Positions 1-10,917 of a stretch of DNA of 64,000 nucleotides are shown here, one piece after another. Source of the stretch: Diplolepis rosae (lineage: Eukaryota; Arthropoda; Insecta; Hymenoptera; Diplolepididae); NCBI GenBank assembly GCA_030998225.1, contig JAPYXD010000308.1, positions 134,001 to 198,000 on the forward strand. Reading direction: 5' to 3'. Positions within the stretch are counted from its first letter, which is position 1. The number at the start of each line of letters is the position of its first letter. The translations under genes and the position numbers were made by a program. Under the pieces are notes generated by a model that was not told the origin of the DNA, did not search any database, and worked only from the letters and a program-made list of their open reading frames with translations.

Positions 1-149
1 AGATTTCCATTCGTTCATCTAAAACAAGTGACGTTCACATCTATAGGCGATCGTACGTTTCTCTAATACGAGTGACAATTGAATTCATAGAACTCTTTTC
101 GTAAAACTCTTATAAAGTCGTAGATATGCGTTTCTTACAAAAAAAAAAC

Positions 150-245
150 TGTTTTTTATCTATATTCCGCTATATTGAATCAGCCATTTTGAATTTTGAA
201 AATCTGATCAGGTCTGTGTCCAGCGACCCAGAAATCACGTGTTGA
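150..245. repeat. Dispersed CCATTTTGAATTTTGAAAATC repeat fragment
   Basis: The stretch around 182-232 (CCATTTTGAATTTTGAAAAT followed by a CAGCGACCC-like segment) recurs at 53970-54150, where it forms a tandem pair, and more weakly at 57050-57100. It is a truncated copy of that dispersed non-coding repeat. No reading frame is associated with it. Confidence 0.55.
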
Positions 246-285
246 AGCACATTTACTAATTTATTCATGACATTTGACCCTTTAT

Positions 286-1044
286 AAAGGGTTTCCCAAT
301 AGGGGTGATATGATTTTGAATGTCCCTATCGGGCTCATTTGAACTGAAATTTTTGACGTCTGCTGTCAGTTGTCATCAGTAAGGTTTGCCATTTAATCAT
401 GAGTAGTTTCACGCTTCCACAACGTTTGGAAATTGTCCAATTATTTTATCAAAATTCGAGAAGTTTTGTCGGTGTTCAAAGAGCATATCGTGCAAAATAT
501 GGTCGTCATTCTGCTCCATCCGCGCTCTCAATTCGTCGAATAATCGATAAGTTGGAGAGTGAATTTACTCTATTGGATACTAAGCCTAAAAATCGTATGC
601 GTACCGCACGTTCTACACAGAATATAGCCGCCGTACAGGCCAGTATCGAGGAAAACCGTGAATTGTCCGTGCCACGCCGATCTCAGGAATTGGGCCTGTC
701 CAGGATGACTACCTGGCGTATTTTGCGATTGGATCTTGGCCTGCATCCCTATAAGATGATTCTGGCCCAAGAACTGAAGCCTAATGACCATCGTTTGCGT
801 CGGGAGTTCGCGGATTGAGCTCTGGAATCAATTGAAAATGATCCCAATTTTCATCAAAAAATCATCTTTTCTGATGAGGCGCATTTTTGGCTCAAGTCTC
901 GGGGGACATTTGGCCGATATATTGTTTAAATCATAAATGGCATAGAATATCCAATATAATAAAAAAGATTTCGATCAATTCCAAATGAATATTCAGTGTT
1001 TTTTTTCAATTTCAAAACATATCACCCTTATTGGGAAACCCTTT
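286..1044 (+). mobile_element. Deleted Tc1/mariner-superfamily element with TA target duplication
   Basis: Terminal inverted repeats start AAAGGGTTTCCCAATAGGGG at 286. The reverse complement of the right end reads AAAGGGTTTCCCAATAAGGG, ending at 1044, and the match continues for about 30 bases. Both ends are flanked by TA (284-285 and 1045-1046), the target of Tc1/mariner elements. At 759 bp it is far shorter than an autonomous copy, because the second half of the transposase is missing. Confidence 0.85.
399..929 (+). pseudogene. Truncated Tc1/mariner-superfamily transposase (N-terminal half)
   Basis: This is a remnant of a transposase that would bind the element's ends and cut and paste it. 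The first 139 codons form an open frame starting at the ATG in a good context (tcATGAG). Residues 1-60 look like a helix-turn-helix region (PQRLEIVQLFYQNSRSFVGV, the type annotated as DUF4817 in insect transposons). A second HTH-like segment lies around residues 90-110. A TGA at 816-818 follows FAD at a position where I expect Trp in relatives. The same frame then continues to a TAA at 927-929 and includes FSDEAHFWL, which holds the first catalytic Asp. The second and third acidic residues are absent, so the copy is non-functional. It lies fully inside the TA-flanked element. Confidence 0.8.
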
Positions 1045-1237
1045 ATCTCAAAAACCAATTTTCACCTTAAGCTAAAACTTTCCAGCAATTGATGTCCTTT
1101 CATAAAGGAACTTTTCGCAATACAATTCACTTTTGAAATCATTGAACCAAAATGGGGCGAATAAACCTCTAGTTTTACGGCCACTCTTTATTTCATAGTC
1201 AAATTTGATCTCACTGCATGTGTAATTATTCGGCTTG

Positions 1238-1540
1238 TTAAATATTGTAATACCGATTTGCTAGAACACTTTCTGAGTAGTCCTCAGCGTCTTCAATTTC
1301 GTAGTTGCCAGTGGGTATTTCTACCACTTTGTCACCGACATAGATGTTACTCTTTTGACCGTCAACTTTGGGAATCGAGTTGTGTGTAAGTAGTTTGATG
1401 AGATCAAGAGCGTAATTCTTAAAAGGTTGCAGCTCTATTGCTGGGAAGTATTCTGCTTGAAGTACACATGAATTTCTAGTTATAGCGAGAGTGAATGATT
1501 CACTCATGATGATGTCGCAGCTAATACTGAGTGAAATCAC
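1238..1540 (-). pseudogene. Conserved Polinton-associated protein, probable virion component
   Basis: This is an intact short frame of 100 codons on the minus strand. The likely true start is the internal Met at residue 12 (MSESFTLAITRNSC), because the first 11 residues look like upstream read-through. The part resembling a family I associate with arthropod Polintons runs SESFTLAITRNSC, then YFPAIEL, IPKVDGQKSNIYVGD and VVEIPTGNYEIED. The last ends in the pattern 'IP.G.YE..D' seen near the N-terminus of those proteins. Family members are longer, so the C-terminal part is missing. The function is not established; a structural role is a guess from its neighbours. It lies downstream of the protease remnant in the same orientation. 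Confidence 0.45.
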
Positions 1541-1647
1541 TTCATTTCAGTACTTGTTTTTATTTCTCAACTGCCCACAGAAGAATTTCAAACATAAGTA
1601 TCCACACTCAACATTGTCATAGTCTTGAAATGTTTAATGATTATACT

Positions 1648-1929
1648 TTACAGTGTTATCAACGCCCGGTTTCCGACAAAATTCGAAAGTGGTCGAAGAT
1701 CACCGAAGCTGTCAAAATATAGGTCATTATTACAAATCTTTTTATATGCTACCCAGTATGTACCAGAACCATCTCTAGCATCAATATTAAAAATAACTGA
1801 TTCAGAATGGTAGGGTCCTTTCACTGATGATCTATTGCTCATAAAGACTCCACAAAAATGAGGAATCTTTACAGCGCTTGCATACTTAAAAAGGTTGGTA
1901 TCAGTAAGTGCACTGTGAAGTAATTTCAC
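1648..1929 (-). pseudogene. Adenain-like cysteine protease remnant (Polinton)
   Basis: In Polintons and adenoviruses this protease matures virion proteins. The 93-codon frame shows the family signature IPHFCGVFM near residue 23, an acidic segment (IFNIDARDGSGTYWVAYKK) and YFDSFGDLRP. In the family the catalytic His sits in the motif xHWVAY; here it reads TYWVAY, so the His is replaced by Tyr. The Asp-containing YFDSFG segment is preserved. The C-terminal Gln/Cys half is lost after RPLSNFVGN. The copy is therefore broken both by truncation and by loss of a catalytic residue. It overlaps the start of the neighbouring frame (1926-2162), as expected of adjacent Polinton genes. Confidence 0.75.
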
Positions 1930-2200
1930 TTTAAGTTTTTCAACACAGGTTTTAGACGAAGTCCCTCTCCTGGACGGTAAGGTTTCATGTGAAGACCTAG
2001 TCCTTTCTTGTACGATTTCAGTTGTGATTCTCTCTCCAAAGTAATAGCCTCTATTGTCTTTTCATGACTTTGAGCTTCTTTGAGTTGTTGTTTGGCTGCG
2101 TTAGCGTCGTTGACAGACTCTGCTACCCCAGCTGCTCCACCAGCAAGAGCTCCTCCAAGCACGCTCAGTCCAGCACGTTATTTTGTCGTTATTATCACGA
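1926..2200 (-). pseudogene. Gly/Ala-rich Polinton capsid-associated protein remnant (adenoviral pVI/pX-like)
   Basis: The frame reads LGGALAGGAAGVAESVNDAN near its N-terminus, a small-residue amphipathic stretch. A charged coiled-coil-like segment (KQQLKEAQSHEKTIEAI) and a basic tail with two LGLHMKPY / GLRLKPV motifs follow. This layout is typical of the membrane-active or core protein encoded next to the protease in Polintons. The frame shifts near 2163-2175: the same family sequence begins slightly upstream in another frame, so the N-terminus is broken. The role is inferred from family resemblance and gene order only. Confidence 0.6.
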
Positions 2201-2392
2201 TGAGCATCGACGTGCATGTAAACAGGCATTGGCAATAACATTTTGATGCTACATATCCTTGAAGAGTCAATCAATGAGAAGTTTAAAAATCTACAGATTA
2301 ATACCCAACAGGACTTGTCTAAGCGTAACACTGCCCATTGCTGAGTTGGATGCTAGACTAAATAAACTGGAAAGTAGGTAAAGAAATTAGCT

Positions 2393-3175
2393 ACAGTCAC
2401 AGAACCGCATAAACCTGCTAGGAAAAATTATACACGTCGTCACGTGCAAATGCGTGGTATAGACGAAACTGGGTTAGCGGACTTGGTCCAAATGCTACCC
2501 TATGTTCGAGAGAATAAAGGCTTTAAGTATTTGCTCGCAGTTATAGATATCTTTTCCAAGTATACCTAGACTGTTTCTTTTAATAGGAAAAATGGACCTG
2601 ATGTTGCGGCTGTAATGGTATCTATACTCATGCAAAGTAGAGTACCAGAGAACTTACATACTGACAAAAGCAAAGAGTTTTACAATTCCCATTTTAAGAA
2701 TCTTATGCAATGTTATGGTATAAATCTCTATTCGACTCACAGTAATCTTAAAGTATCAATTAGTGAATAATTCAATCGCACGATCACGAAAAATCAATAT
2801 ATGGCCGCAATTGAGGTTGTGAGGCAACTACGAATGGACAGAAATCTTACCTGTTCACCAGGCAATACAAAATACTCATTTAAAGGACAAAGTTCAAAGT
2901 TGGTGACAGAGTTCGAATAAGAAAATACAAACGCGTTCTTGAAAAAGGATATACAACTCATTGGTTGACAAAAATATTCACTGTGAATCGAGGTATACTG
3001 ACGAATCCAGTGACTTATGAGCTCGAGGACTCAAGGACGACCACGAACTTTTCATAGTCAAATATCCAGACATATACTTACTGGAGAAAATGCTCAAGGA
3101 ACGTAAAAGCAAACTGTCTATCAAGTGGTATTGTCCAGTTCCAGCGTCGTGTCCCCTTATTTCATATGAGCATTG
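2393..3175 (+). pseudogene. Polinton retroviral-type integrase, multiply interrupted
   Basis: The enzyme joined element ends to target DNA. From about 2393 the frame reads HKPARKNYTRRHV, then GIDETGLADLVQMLPYV containing the first catalytic Asp. It continues through FKYLLAVIDIFSKYT to LHTDKSKEFYN, with the second Asp, and SISE*FNRT, with the catalytic Glu. The D,D-35-E triad is thus visible. An in-frame TAG replaces a residue after SKYT (the family has a Trp or aromatic residue nearby), and a TAA sits directly after the catalytic Glu. Downstream frames still show the chromodomain-proximal segment (GYTTHWLTKIFTVNRG, NPVTYELEDS) at about 2948-3035, in a shifted frame. The gene runs opposite to the polymerase, as usual in Polintons. 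Confidence 0.8.
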
Positions 3176-3359
3176 AATTGTACAGACTAGATGTAAGGTT
3201 CTTATGAAATAAAAAACAAAGTCAATATAAAACTCTTGTTGTTTGTTATTAAATACAACCTTTATTGTTAATATTTACGATTATAGATATTCAATGAGAA
3301 ATAAGAGCGCTTATAGTTGCTAATTACATTATATGACATTCTCATAATCATAATCATTT

Positions 3360-4770
3360 ACAAGTACGAGTTGGTCTAAAAGTTCTATTTCATTTTTACT
3401 CATAACATTATAACTTTCTACATACATGAATTTAATAAGCATTCAGTGTAGTCATCAAAGCTGATGGTTTTATTCACGACTCCTGCTTTCACACCTTTAA
3501 CTTTTTAACAAAGGCTTCACCGTTCAGATGGATACTGTACATTTTGCTCCACAGGTCAACAAATTCTGTAATTATTTCACCAGAACATTGATCCTTTATG
3601 AGACCTAAACCTTTTTGTTGGCTTGCGGCATTCTGAAAACATTGTCTGCTGGAAATCCGGATCCAGTGGTAGTAACATTAGTTTACAACTATCACCGTAC
3701 TTTCTGCGCATGTAGTCGCAGTGTAAATCGTACATTAGGGTTTTTGATACATCCAGCAGTGTAAACCTTACATAGATTGGTTAATTTAACAAAACCTCAG
3801 TTTTTCTCAACTCTATTGCTACAAGATTTTCACTGAAAATAGCTCGGCTATGGAAGTTTGGTTCAGCTATGAGAGCTTCTGCTCTACACCTACCCTCTCC
3901 CTTGGTAACGAGTTTTAGGTTTATGTATTTGCATACATTTTCCATTGTTTTCCCGTAAACTGCATTGTTCATCATTTTAAACAAGTTCTTTTTAAAATAT
4001 TTTTTATCATTTTTTCTCAATTCAGCATTGAAATCGTTGTAACTTTTTAACCAAGTAGACTGGTTAAATTCAAGTATTCTTTATATTTTGGAAAGTATAA
4101 GTCTGTTAGCTAGAGCATACCTAAGAGCTCGATAATGGAGAACGTACTTTCATTTCAGTAGAAGGGTAGTTAGGAGCTTCTCCTGAGTTGGCCCTGGTGC
4201 TTCGGCTGTTTTGGACAGAATGGTAGATTATTATATTTGTCATGAATTTCGGGTGGATAGTACAAATCTACTTCTAAGAAGAAACCAATGGGTGAACCAT
4301 CAGGGATATTGAAATCAAAATTGTCGTCAACATTAAGGACCCACTTAAAATCACCGTAAGGAAGCGTTGTCCCATCGCCCCAGCGTACCAGTTGTTCGCA
4401 TAGAAATATACAAAGAGGTGGTCTCTCCGTTTTCTTTGAAAACTGTGTGTATTTGTTATTGGTAATTGCATATAGGTTGGAGCGTTGATTCACTTCACCC
4501 CTTTTGGCTTGCTCAATCATCAACAGCATAAAAAAGTTTCTGATAAGTTCCAGGCCTACATTTGTATATTTGAGCATTGCATCCCACGCCAAGCCAAGAG
4601 TGGTATAATAATGCGCTGGATCGAGTCCATAAGCATGAAAGCATTGTTTTCAGAAACTTTCAAATACATACAGTTGAACCTATTCACCGAGTGTCTTCAG
4701 ATTAAACGCAAATCATACATGTTGCGCATCTCCATAATCTTCATCAGTTGTTAATAAGTCATTGGAGGTA
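3360..4770 (-). pseudogene. Polinton protein-primed family B DNA polymerase, fragmented
   Basis: This was the replicative polymerase of the element. Reading from 4770 downward, segments of the family appear in order. First is DEDYGDAQHV...FNLKTLGE (4760-4690), then YGLDPAHYYTTLGLAWDAML (4640-4560). Next comes a 140-codon open piece with a frameshifted insertion, then LPYGDFKWVLNVDDNFDFNI and GFFLEVDLYYPPEIHDKYNN (4390-4210). The palm-region piece LFKMMNNAVYGKTMENV follows (3980-3940), then NFHSRAIFSENLVAIEL (3870-3810). The last are the C-terminal pieces TEFVDLWSKMYSI (about 3560-3530) and a final degenerate tail to about 3360. Stops and at least three frame changes separate them. The YGDTDS-type metal-binding motif region (about 3780-3660) is degraded beyond recognition. 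It is non-functional. Confidence 0.85.
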
Positions 4771-4883
4771 CTATAAAACATTTCTTTTGGTGGTAGCTGA
4801 CATTTTTTTAATTTTTCCATCGAATTCGTATTCATAAGGAAGAACATCCTTTGTCGTGAGGAGCTCAACTTTTTTACTCTCAA

Positions 4884-5080
4884 CACTGAGAAAAAAATTT
4901 GTCCAACAAAACTTTTTTTGTTGTCCTGACAAAATATTTTGTTGTCCCAACAAAACATTTTGTTTAAGTAACAAAATTTGATTGATATAGCAAAATGTTT
5001 TGTTGGCACAACAAAAGAATTTTGTTAGCTAAATACTAAAAAAATATTTTTGTTGATTCGACAAAACTGTTTTCTCAGTG
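4884..5080. mobile_element. Palindromic MITE, CACTGAGAAAA ends
   Basis: The 197-bp segment starts CACTGAGAAAA and ends TTTTCTCAGTG. Inside, ACAAAAC/GTTTTGT motifs (ttgtCCAACAAAAC, ACAAAATATTTTGTTG) recur on both strands, making most of it self-complementary. Its flanks are AA on both sides rather than the TA seen at most relatives in this window, so the target site may have mutated. Confidence 0.6.
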
Positions 5081-5351
5081 AATGCTCGAAAACACTGAAT
5101 TCACAACTTTTTACATGGTTAGATATGATACTAACTTTTCTAGGGAAAAGTGCCTTAAGACATGTCAATAACTCAATAATATTGAGACACTTTCGTTTTT
5201 GATTAACTATTAGAGATCTTGCTTCATGCAGCTCCTTCCACACTGTCAGAAAACACAGCTGGTACTCACGCCTCCACTTGTCAACCGTATCCAGAGGTGG
5301 GTAGCCCGATGACAACATTGGGGTTAGTGCTTTCTCGATGACAGGGTACAT
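5025..5351 (-). CDS. Unrecognised ORF, possible gene or Polinton remnant
   Basis: There are 108 codons in this minus-strand frame. Residues 1-80 (MYPVIEKALTPMLSSGYPPL, DKWRREYQLCFLTVWKELHE) have a normal amino-acid mix and codon use richer in G+C than the surroundings, suggesting real coding history. The last about 25 codons run into the adjacent MITE (to 5080), so the natural C-terminus is lost. Upstream of the Met on the minus strand is TTTTTATTTAG followed by GAGAACCATG, a plausible splice acceptor. I do not recognise the family. It could be a piece of the neighbouring Polinton or a host exon. Confidence 0.3.
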   Translation of the reverse strand: MYPVIEKALTPMLSSGYPPLDTVDKWRREYQLCFLTVWKELHEARSLIVNQKRKCLNIIELLTCLKALFPRKVSIISNHVKSCEFSVFEHSLRKQFCRINKNIFLVFS

Positions 5352-6741
5352 GGTTCTCCTAAATAAAAATATTCATCAAGAATAGTCAAAGTATAAGAAC
5401 TTGAATTCTTAAAAACCAATTAAATAAACAAATTCCTAGTTGTGATATTTCAAAAGAAATAATATTGATAAATACGAATTATTGGCACAACAATTTATCG
5501 AAGAGCTAGATACATAAAATCTTAACCGTGATAAAAGAATAGAAACATTTTTCAAGCACCTCGAAATCATATTGGAAGAACGAGAGTTTTTAATTCTGCT
5601 TTTATTATTTGAAATGCTGCACAAGAAATCCATCGGAATAATAACTAAGCAACCATATTTACAGTTCTTATTTATTACAAAAAAAAGAAACAAGTTGAAA
5701 CATTTGAGCATGGCAATTATTTCAGACTGTTTCACTCATCATCGAATACTTTGGAAAAAGCTCTGAGTTGTCAACAATATTTATTACATAAGAGGAAGAG
5801 CTGCGTAGCATTTTAAAAATAAGTGTTGGATTTAGGGTTTATGCTAAGAAGATAGCTTTCCATCGAAACTTTTGAAATTTATAAATGGTGTCCGTCGGAC
5901 ATGTAATGTTTTGCTTAAAGTACGCATGTGCAGCGTGGATATATTATTTCCGACGTCGGTAGGAAATTAGACATTTTCGGCACGCTCTACATACAAAAAA
6001 ATGGCACATTTCTTGTATCTGTTATAAAAAAAGCATTTCCTAATAACTATTATTGTGACTCAAAGTTCCTTGCAATTTTTTCCCAGTTGACTATTCAAAA
6101 AAGATCCGATTTTGATGAATGAGGACTCACTTTTTTCAATAAAAATTTTTGGAGATATTTCCCGAAACGTAAGTAGCATATTTTTTGGACTAACTGACAG
6201 AAAATCCTAACGGTTTTGGTTCACCGTCAAAAATGGTACTTGAATGAAAAATATTGAGAATCCAAATAAACTTTACAAGCTAGCAGTTGTGCTTTCAACG
6301 CATAAGAATTATTTCAAAATATGTGAATAAAGTAATAGGTATTTAAAACTTTTTTTTTAATCATCCAAATTTCACTGGAAAATTTAAAAAAATACTGTTA
6401 ATAATTATGTTTTAGGCTTATTAATGTAGGAATTATAAATGTTCTTAGAAAGATAAATTAAAAGTAAGATTTTAACTCTAAATAAAATTCAATATTTCAT
6501 TGTTTTTCGATTCTATTATTTACTGCTATAAACTAAAATCTAAATTAACTTTTAATTTATGTAAGTATATCCGTTACACACTTTATGAAAAGTTTTTACC
6601 ATTGGAACAGAAGTATCTTTTAATGTTTCAAATCAGCCGCACGACTAAATAGTAAAATAATTAATTTATATGTATGTATAATATAACTTTCTTCTAAATG
6701 TAGTATTTTTTCACTGGATAAATAAAACAAAAAAAAAACAA
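5352..6741. other. Gene-free AT-rich stretch with one repeat fragment
   Basis: There is no convincing gene. A frame on + (5460-5766, one internal stop) has no recognisable similarity. At 6143-6243 a segment matches, in inverted orientation, 28446-28562 inside another MITE (the ACCATTTTTGACGGT and CTGTCAGTTAGTCC motifs), so a broken copy of that repeat is present. Confidence 0.5.
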
Positions 6742-6913
6742 AAATAGGCGGGAACAACGTCTTCGGACAATCAATGTAAACAATTTGTCAAAAAATTAAT
6801 AAAATTTAATAAAATATAAAGCAGAAGGAATGAAATTATATTTTATTAAATTTTATTAATTTTCTAACAAATTGTTTACATTGATTGTCTGAAGACGCTG
6901 TTCTCGCCTATTT
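6742..6913. repeat. Near-perfect hairpin MITE, 172 bp
   Basis: The arms of about 78 bp begin AAATAGGCGGGAACAACGTC at 6742 and return as the reverse complement ending CTCGCCTATTT at 6913. They are separated by a loop of about 16 bp (agcagaaggaatgaaa). Only a handful of mismatches are visible between the arms. No clear target duplication was found. Confidence 0.8.
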
Positions 6914-7178
6914 ATGTACACCATTCTCGGACGTAAAAAGTACCTTTGAGTAATAAAAATAAATTTTGACACACATTACTTCTTGTCTTCTATTGCGTTT
7001 CCCAAATTTTCTGACACATATATATATTTTTTTGAAAAGTAATCATTTACGAATAGATAAACCTACATATAATTTAGTCACGTGGCCTACTTCTTACATG
7101 GCCTTAAACTCAAGTGCTTAGTCATAAAAGTTTATCGTGAAAAAATAAGGCCCACGTGACATAAAAAAAACTCAAGAG

Positions 7179-7186
7179 TATATAAA
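7179..7186 (+). promoter_or_regulatory. Candidate TATA box (TATATAAA)
   Basis: TATATAAA lies about 130 bp upstream of the GC-rich patch at 7290-7650. This spacing is too long for that patch to contain the matching start site, so the call rests on motif and position only. In AT-rich DNA such motifs are frequent by chance. Confidence 0.2.
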
Positions 7187-7289
7187 CTTGACGTAACCGT
7201 AAGCCTTTAATTGAAAATTCGAAAATAAACAATTCTTATAACTTTGTATAGTTTAGAATCTTGTTTGAGGCGTAATAGTAAAATTGGGT

Positions 7290-7660
7290 ATAGTGGTGCA
7301 TTGCGATTTAGCCTCAGCTGTGTTTCAGTTCGAGAGAAGCAGCTCGACGAAAGGAGTGGAGTTACGCGACGCGGTAAGGGAACGAGAAGGTTGACTAGCG
7401 GGTTGGAGGGCGAGATTGGTGAGCAATGTTGATCGAATGCGGCCGGGATAAGTGGGACGGGGGACCGAAGCCGGCTGGTTTCAGCAAACAGAGGGAACGG
7501 AGTACCGGCAGTTTGGAGTTCGTGTTGCTAGGCACGAGGCCCAGTGTCAGTGCCAAGGCAGTAGACTGCAACCTTTCCGCGCCAATTTCTTTCCGTGGTG
7601 GTGTTCTAGACCTTTCTTCGCGCTTTTTCACCTTGACCATCATTCCAACATCCAACTAAC
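7290..7660. promoter_or_regulatory. GC- and CpG-rich patch, promoter or non-coding first-exon candidate
   Basis: The base composition differs sharply from its surroundings, with many CpGs. A possible small non-coding exon lies between GTGTTTCAG (ending 7328) and a strong donor GCG|GTAAGG at 7373/7374. A second donor-like ATTG|GTGAGC follows near 7420. Several overlapping frames of 60-90 codons exist on both strands, but none looks like protein. This is probably the start of a transcription unit or a conserved regulatory block. Confidence 0.35.
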
Positions 7661-7699
7661 CTCAATAGTCAGACGAGATTTTTCTTTCGATACATTTTA

Positions 7700-8590
7700 G
7701 AATAATATTCAAGGGACAGTAGTACATATGTCTTACACATGACACGTTTTAAACGTCTGCATTTGGAAACGAATGGTTATTATTTCCCCTCAGTGAACTA
7801 CTTACATTTTCGTTTTTCTGGCAACTCGATCAGAAATTTTACCGGGTTCTTGAATTCCTTTTTTTCACCTTCTCGCTGTTGCGCAAATCTGACTGCGCGT
7901 TTATATGTGCATGCATGTCGGGTCGCAATTTGCCAGGCGCATATCTTATCCGGTGTTTCCAGTTTCTTCTCAGGAGTCCTGCAGTTTGCACAACGTTTTC
8001 CCGGATTTGAAATTGACTGCAATACTTAGCCGGCACTGTCTGGATTCTTGGATATGATGCATCACTGGTACATCTTGAAATCCCAAGGAAAACTAACTAC
8101 AAGGTAGATCAAATAGATAATTTTGTTTTCGGCTTTTTTTTTCTTTTCCCTTAAACGTCTTGACAAAACACAATTCAAAATTTTTCTAAAAGAAAAAACT
8201 TAGTTTTTTACTATTTTCATTAACACTGAATATGTTAGTTATTGTTTACTGAAAACGTTATTTATACGAACAATGCTAATAATTGTGCTGAATATAGATC
8301 AATCTAGACCCTATTTTTTAGACCGATAATATTTCACAATACAAAACGAAATTTAGTTAAGCCTGCATTAGTCTAAATTTATTAGTAATTAGTACTAAGA
8401 AACGGCGTTTTCGCTTTAAGAAACTTAAACTCACACATTCATTGCCAATTGAATAAACCAGGTTACAGAAGAAAAAAAATTCAGTTTTAACGTAAATGAT
8501 GCCATATATGAGAAATTGGGATTTTAAGAGTGGACACTTGTAATTTAACAGAAGTTGGATATATATATATATGGATCAATAAATGTAATA
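7700..8590. other. No gene seen; single-copy-looking sequence
   Basis: Positions 7740-8040 are moderately GC-rich and lack repeat hallmarks. The overlapping frames on both strands are mutual shadows. From 8100 the sequence is AT-rich with no feature. Confidence 0.4.
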
Positions 8591-8594
8591 AAAT

Positions 8595-8880
8595 CATTTT
8601 CCTGCTAGCGGGTCATAAAGTGAATTTTATTGCCCCATTCGGGGCAAACAAATCCATTTTCGACCACCCAGTAGGGAAAACATCGTGTGTTACACGGGAA
8701 AGACATTTATTTTTCCTAGTTACACAATACATATTGTATTTTTGCCTCTTTGAACGCGCATCACGCAAAAACTACTTTACTGATTTGGATGCAACTTTGA
8801 CTAGTATTTAGCTTATAGTTCAACTTAGACTATATAATGTATATTATTTCGCTATGTCAACAAGGTGATATGATATTTCA
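8595..8880. repeat. Dispersed repeat, inverted relative to 11665-11745
   Basis: A core at about 8600-8670 containing GCCCCATTCGGGGCAAACAA followed by ATCCATTTTC matches the reverse complement of 11665-11745 (GGATTTGTTTGCCCC). Downstream, CGCATCACGCAAAAACTACT resembles the 'AAAAACTACTnnACnGATTT' motif common in insect interspersed repeats. It is non-coding. Confidence 0.5.
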
Positions 8881-10748
8881 CCCTTCACATACTCACATGC
8901 ACTTATTAAAAATTGAAGTCAAATGCCTTGCAGACGAAACCGCGGGAAAAGCTACTATCAAATGAATATTATTGAAAGATTAATATAATGCAAACTAGCA
9001 TTTTAATTACTAGGGCATAAATGAAAAAAAAAATATATTAGAAAAAAGGTGGTTTTTCTGAAACAATTAAACATTTTTTACTAATGCAGATTTTGTATTT
9101 TGGCTTTCGAGTTCAGAAATAATGTAACTCAAAGTTTAATATTTTCAAACGTTTGACTAATGAATGTTTATTGTCGAAAAATTTGATAATATAATACAAG
9201 ATCAGCAACGTTTTAAGAATAAAATAAAATATTAATAAGTAATAAATGGATTCATCCATATCAGAAATTATCAGCTTCTTTCAAAAATTTAAAATTTTTT
9301 AATTCTTTTGGCTTCACTTTGTTTAGATTTTTTTTTAATTTTAACTTTTATATCCATAAAATCCTTGTCTATTTTGTGAAATATCCTTAATAGATATCTG
9401 AATGTGGTACTCTGATTTATCTACTATCGCCTTTTCGCACCTTCTAGATATATTTTAAAAGCAAAAATGCCTCTATTATAAACAAGGAAGATTTTGTTTG
9501 TCAATTCTAATTTATTTCAATAATAATTAATTTGAAATTATTTATAATATTACTAAAAACAAATAATAAATACATTTTACTTGCTCCTATTTAACTCAAT
9601 CGGAAACAAAATACACTACTTTCAAACATACTGCTAATTTATTCGTTTGAAAAACTTATTGCGCAACTTTCTCAGTTTTTTAGCATACGTTGAGTTATGA
9701 TTGAAATCTCATAAAATTTAATTCTTTACACAATAAATGTATATTGTTCATTATTATTTTGAATTACTTGCAAAAATAGGTATTCAGAAATTTTATATAA
9801 AAAAAAATATCTATTTGTTGTGTGTACATTGATTGTTAAAAAGAGCAAGTACATTACTTGAAAATGATTCACTTATAAAATAAAGATTAACCGACTTTTT
9901 CTTAGCGTTTTTATGGATTTTGCGTAGAAGCTCTGGCAACACTGTTGTTCGTGTACGGAAGATGAGCGATGTTACAAGTTATTGCGTAACTTGATCGCGC
10001 ACGTGTTTCCCCACTAAGGAATTAGCTGCTTTCAAGGTCGACCACTTTAAAACGCAATTTAACCACGACATAATAGTGTGCTAAGTGCAATTGGAGTTCA
10101 TTGAATTAGAAAAAGTAAATTTATTAATATAGCATTGATTAATTAAAAATTTTTGTCCTTCACTACGTTCCCTTTGTTTATGTTGAACATACAAATATCT
10201 GATAAATTGTGTGATATAAAAAGCACGGCAGATTATATTTGATCAAATAATAATATATGGAAAATATTTTTCATTGAATTCTAATAACTAGCTGAGAAAA
10301 AAATGTCGATTATTAATTCTTATTTTGATTTTTAAATATGATATGCGAGCTTTTATAGTTTCTTAAAAAATTCTTCAATCATTTTATAAAGTTTCTACGG
10401 AAAGATGGTATTTATCATGGAATTAGGGATTTTATTACATTGGCACATATGAAAAAAAAATTTTAAGAAAAATCTACTCCATAAAACTAAAAAATTATTT
10501 TTATTTGAATATTAATATTTTTAGAGCGTAAAATTCTTACGATATTTTGTTATGTGTTTTATTTTAAATTCTCACCTAATTGTAGTTTGCATTTAAAAAG
10601 AACTTTTATCACTCCTGTAAAACAGTCTTTAAAAATACATTTGAAGGGTGGGACAAATTTCAGGCCAATAAAGGGAAAAAAGTTTAATTTTACAAAATTT
10701 ATCAAATTTTTAATTTTTTTATTATTGAAACTAAAAGTAATCTATCTA
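8881..10748. other. AT-rich stretch without recognisable features
   Basis: I see only short homopolymer runs and no coding frame above 70 codons with protein-like composition. Confidence 0.5.
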
Positions 10749-10917
10749 CACTGTAAAAAGTAATTTTAATTCAAGTCTAAAAATCGGCTAACTTTAAGAT
10801 GTAACAAAAACTAGACCATTAGAGAAGGACAGACTTATGCGCTTATACGCAAGGTGGCTAAATTTAAGCCAAAATCTTCTGTTAGACGTAACAAATTTAA
10901 AACTTTTTTTTTCTGTG
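10749..10917. mobile_element. Candidate short MITE, CACTGTAAAA...TTCTGTG, TA-flanked
   Basis: TA precedes CACTGTAAAAAGT at 10749 and follows TTTTTTTTCTGTG at 10917. The internal arms are only weakly complementary, so this is a diverged member of the window's CAC..GA..AAAA family at best. Confidence 0.35.

Larger units (their letters stand above)
1238..4775. mobile_element. Decayed Maverick/Polinton remnant
   Basis: Five coding remnants typical of Polintons are packed here: a retroviral-type integrase on + and, on -, a protein-primed family B DNA polymerase, an adenain-like protease, an alanine/glycine-rich capsid-associated protein and a further conserved protein. Opposed integrase and polymerase orientation is normal for the group. 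I could not find terminal inverted repeats, and the packaging ATPase and major capsid protein were not seen, so this looks like one fragment of a 15-20-kb element. Stops and frameshifts affect every gene. A MITE (4884-5080) and an unrecognised ORF (5025-5351) follow immediately and may lie within the original element. Confidence 0.85.
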
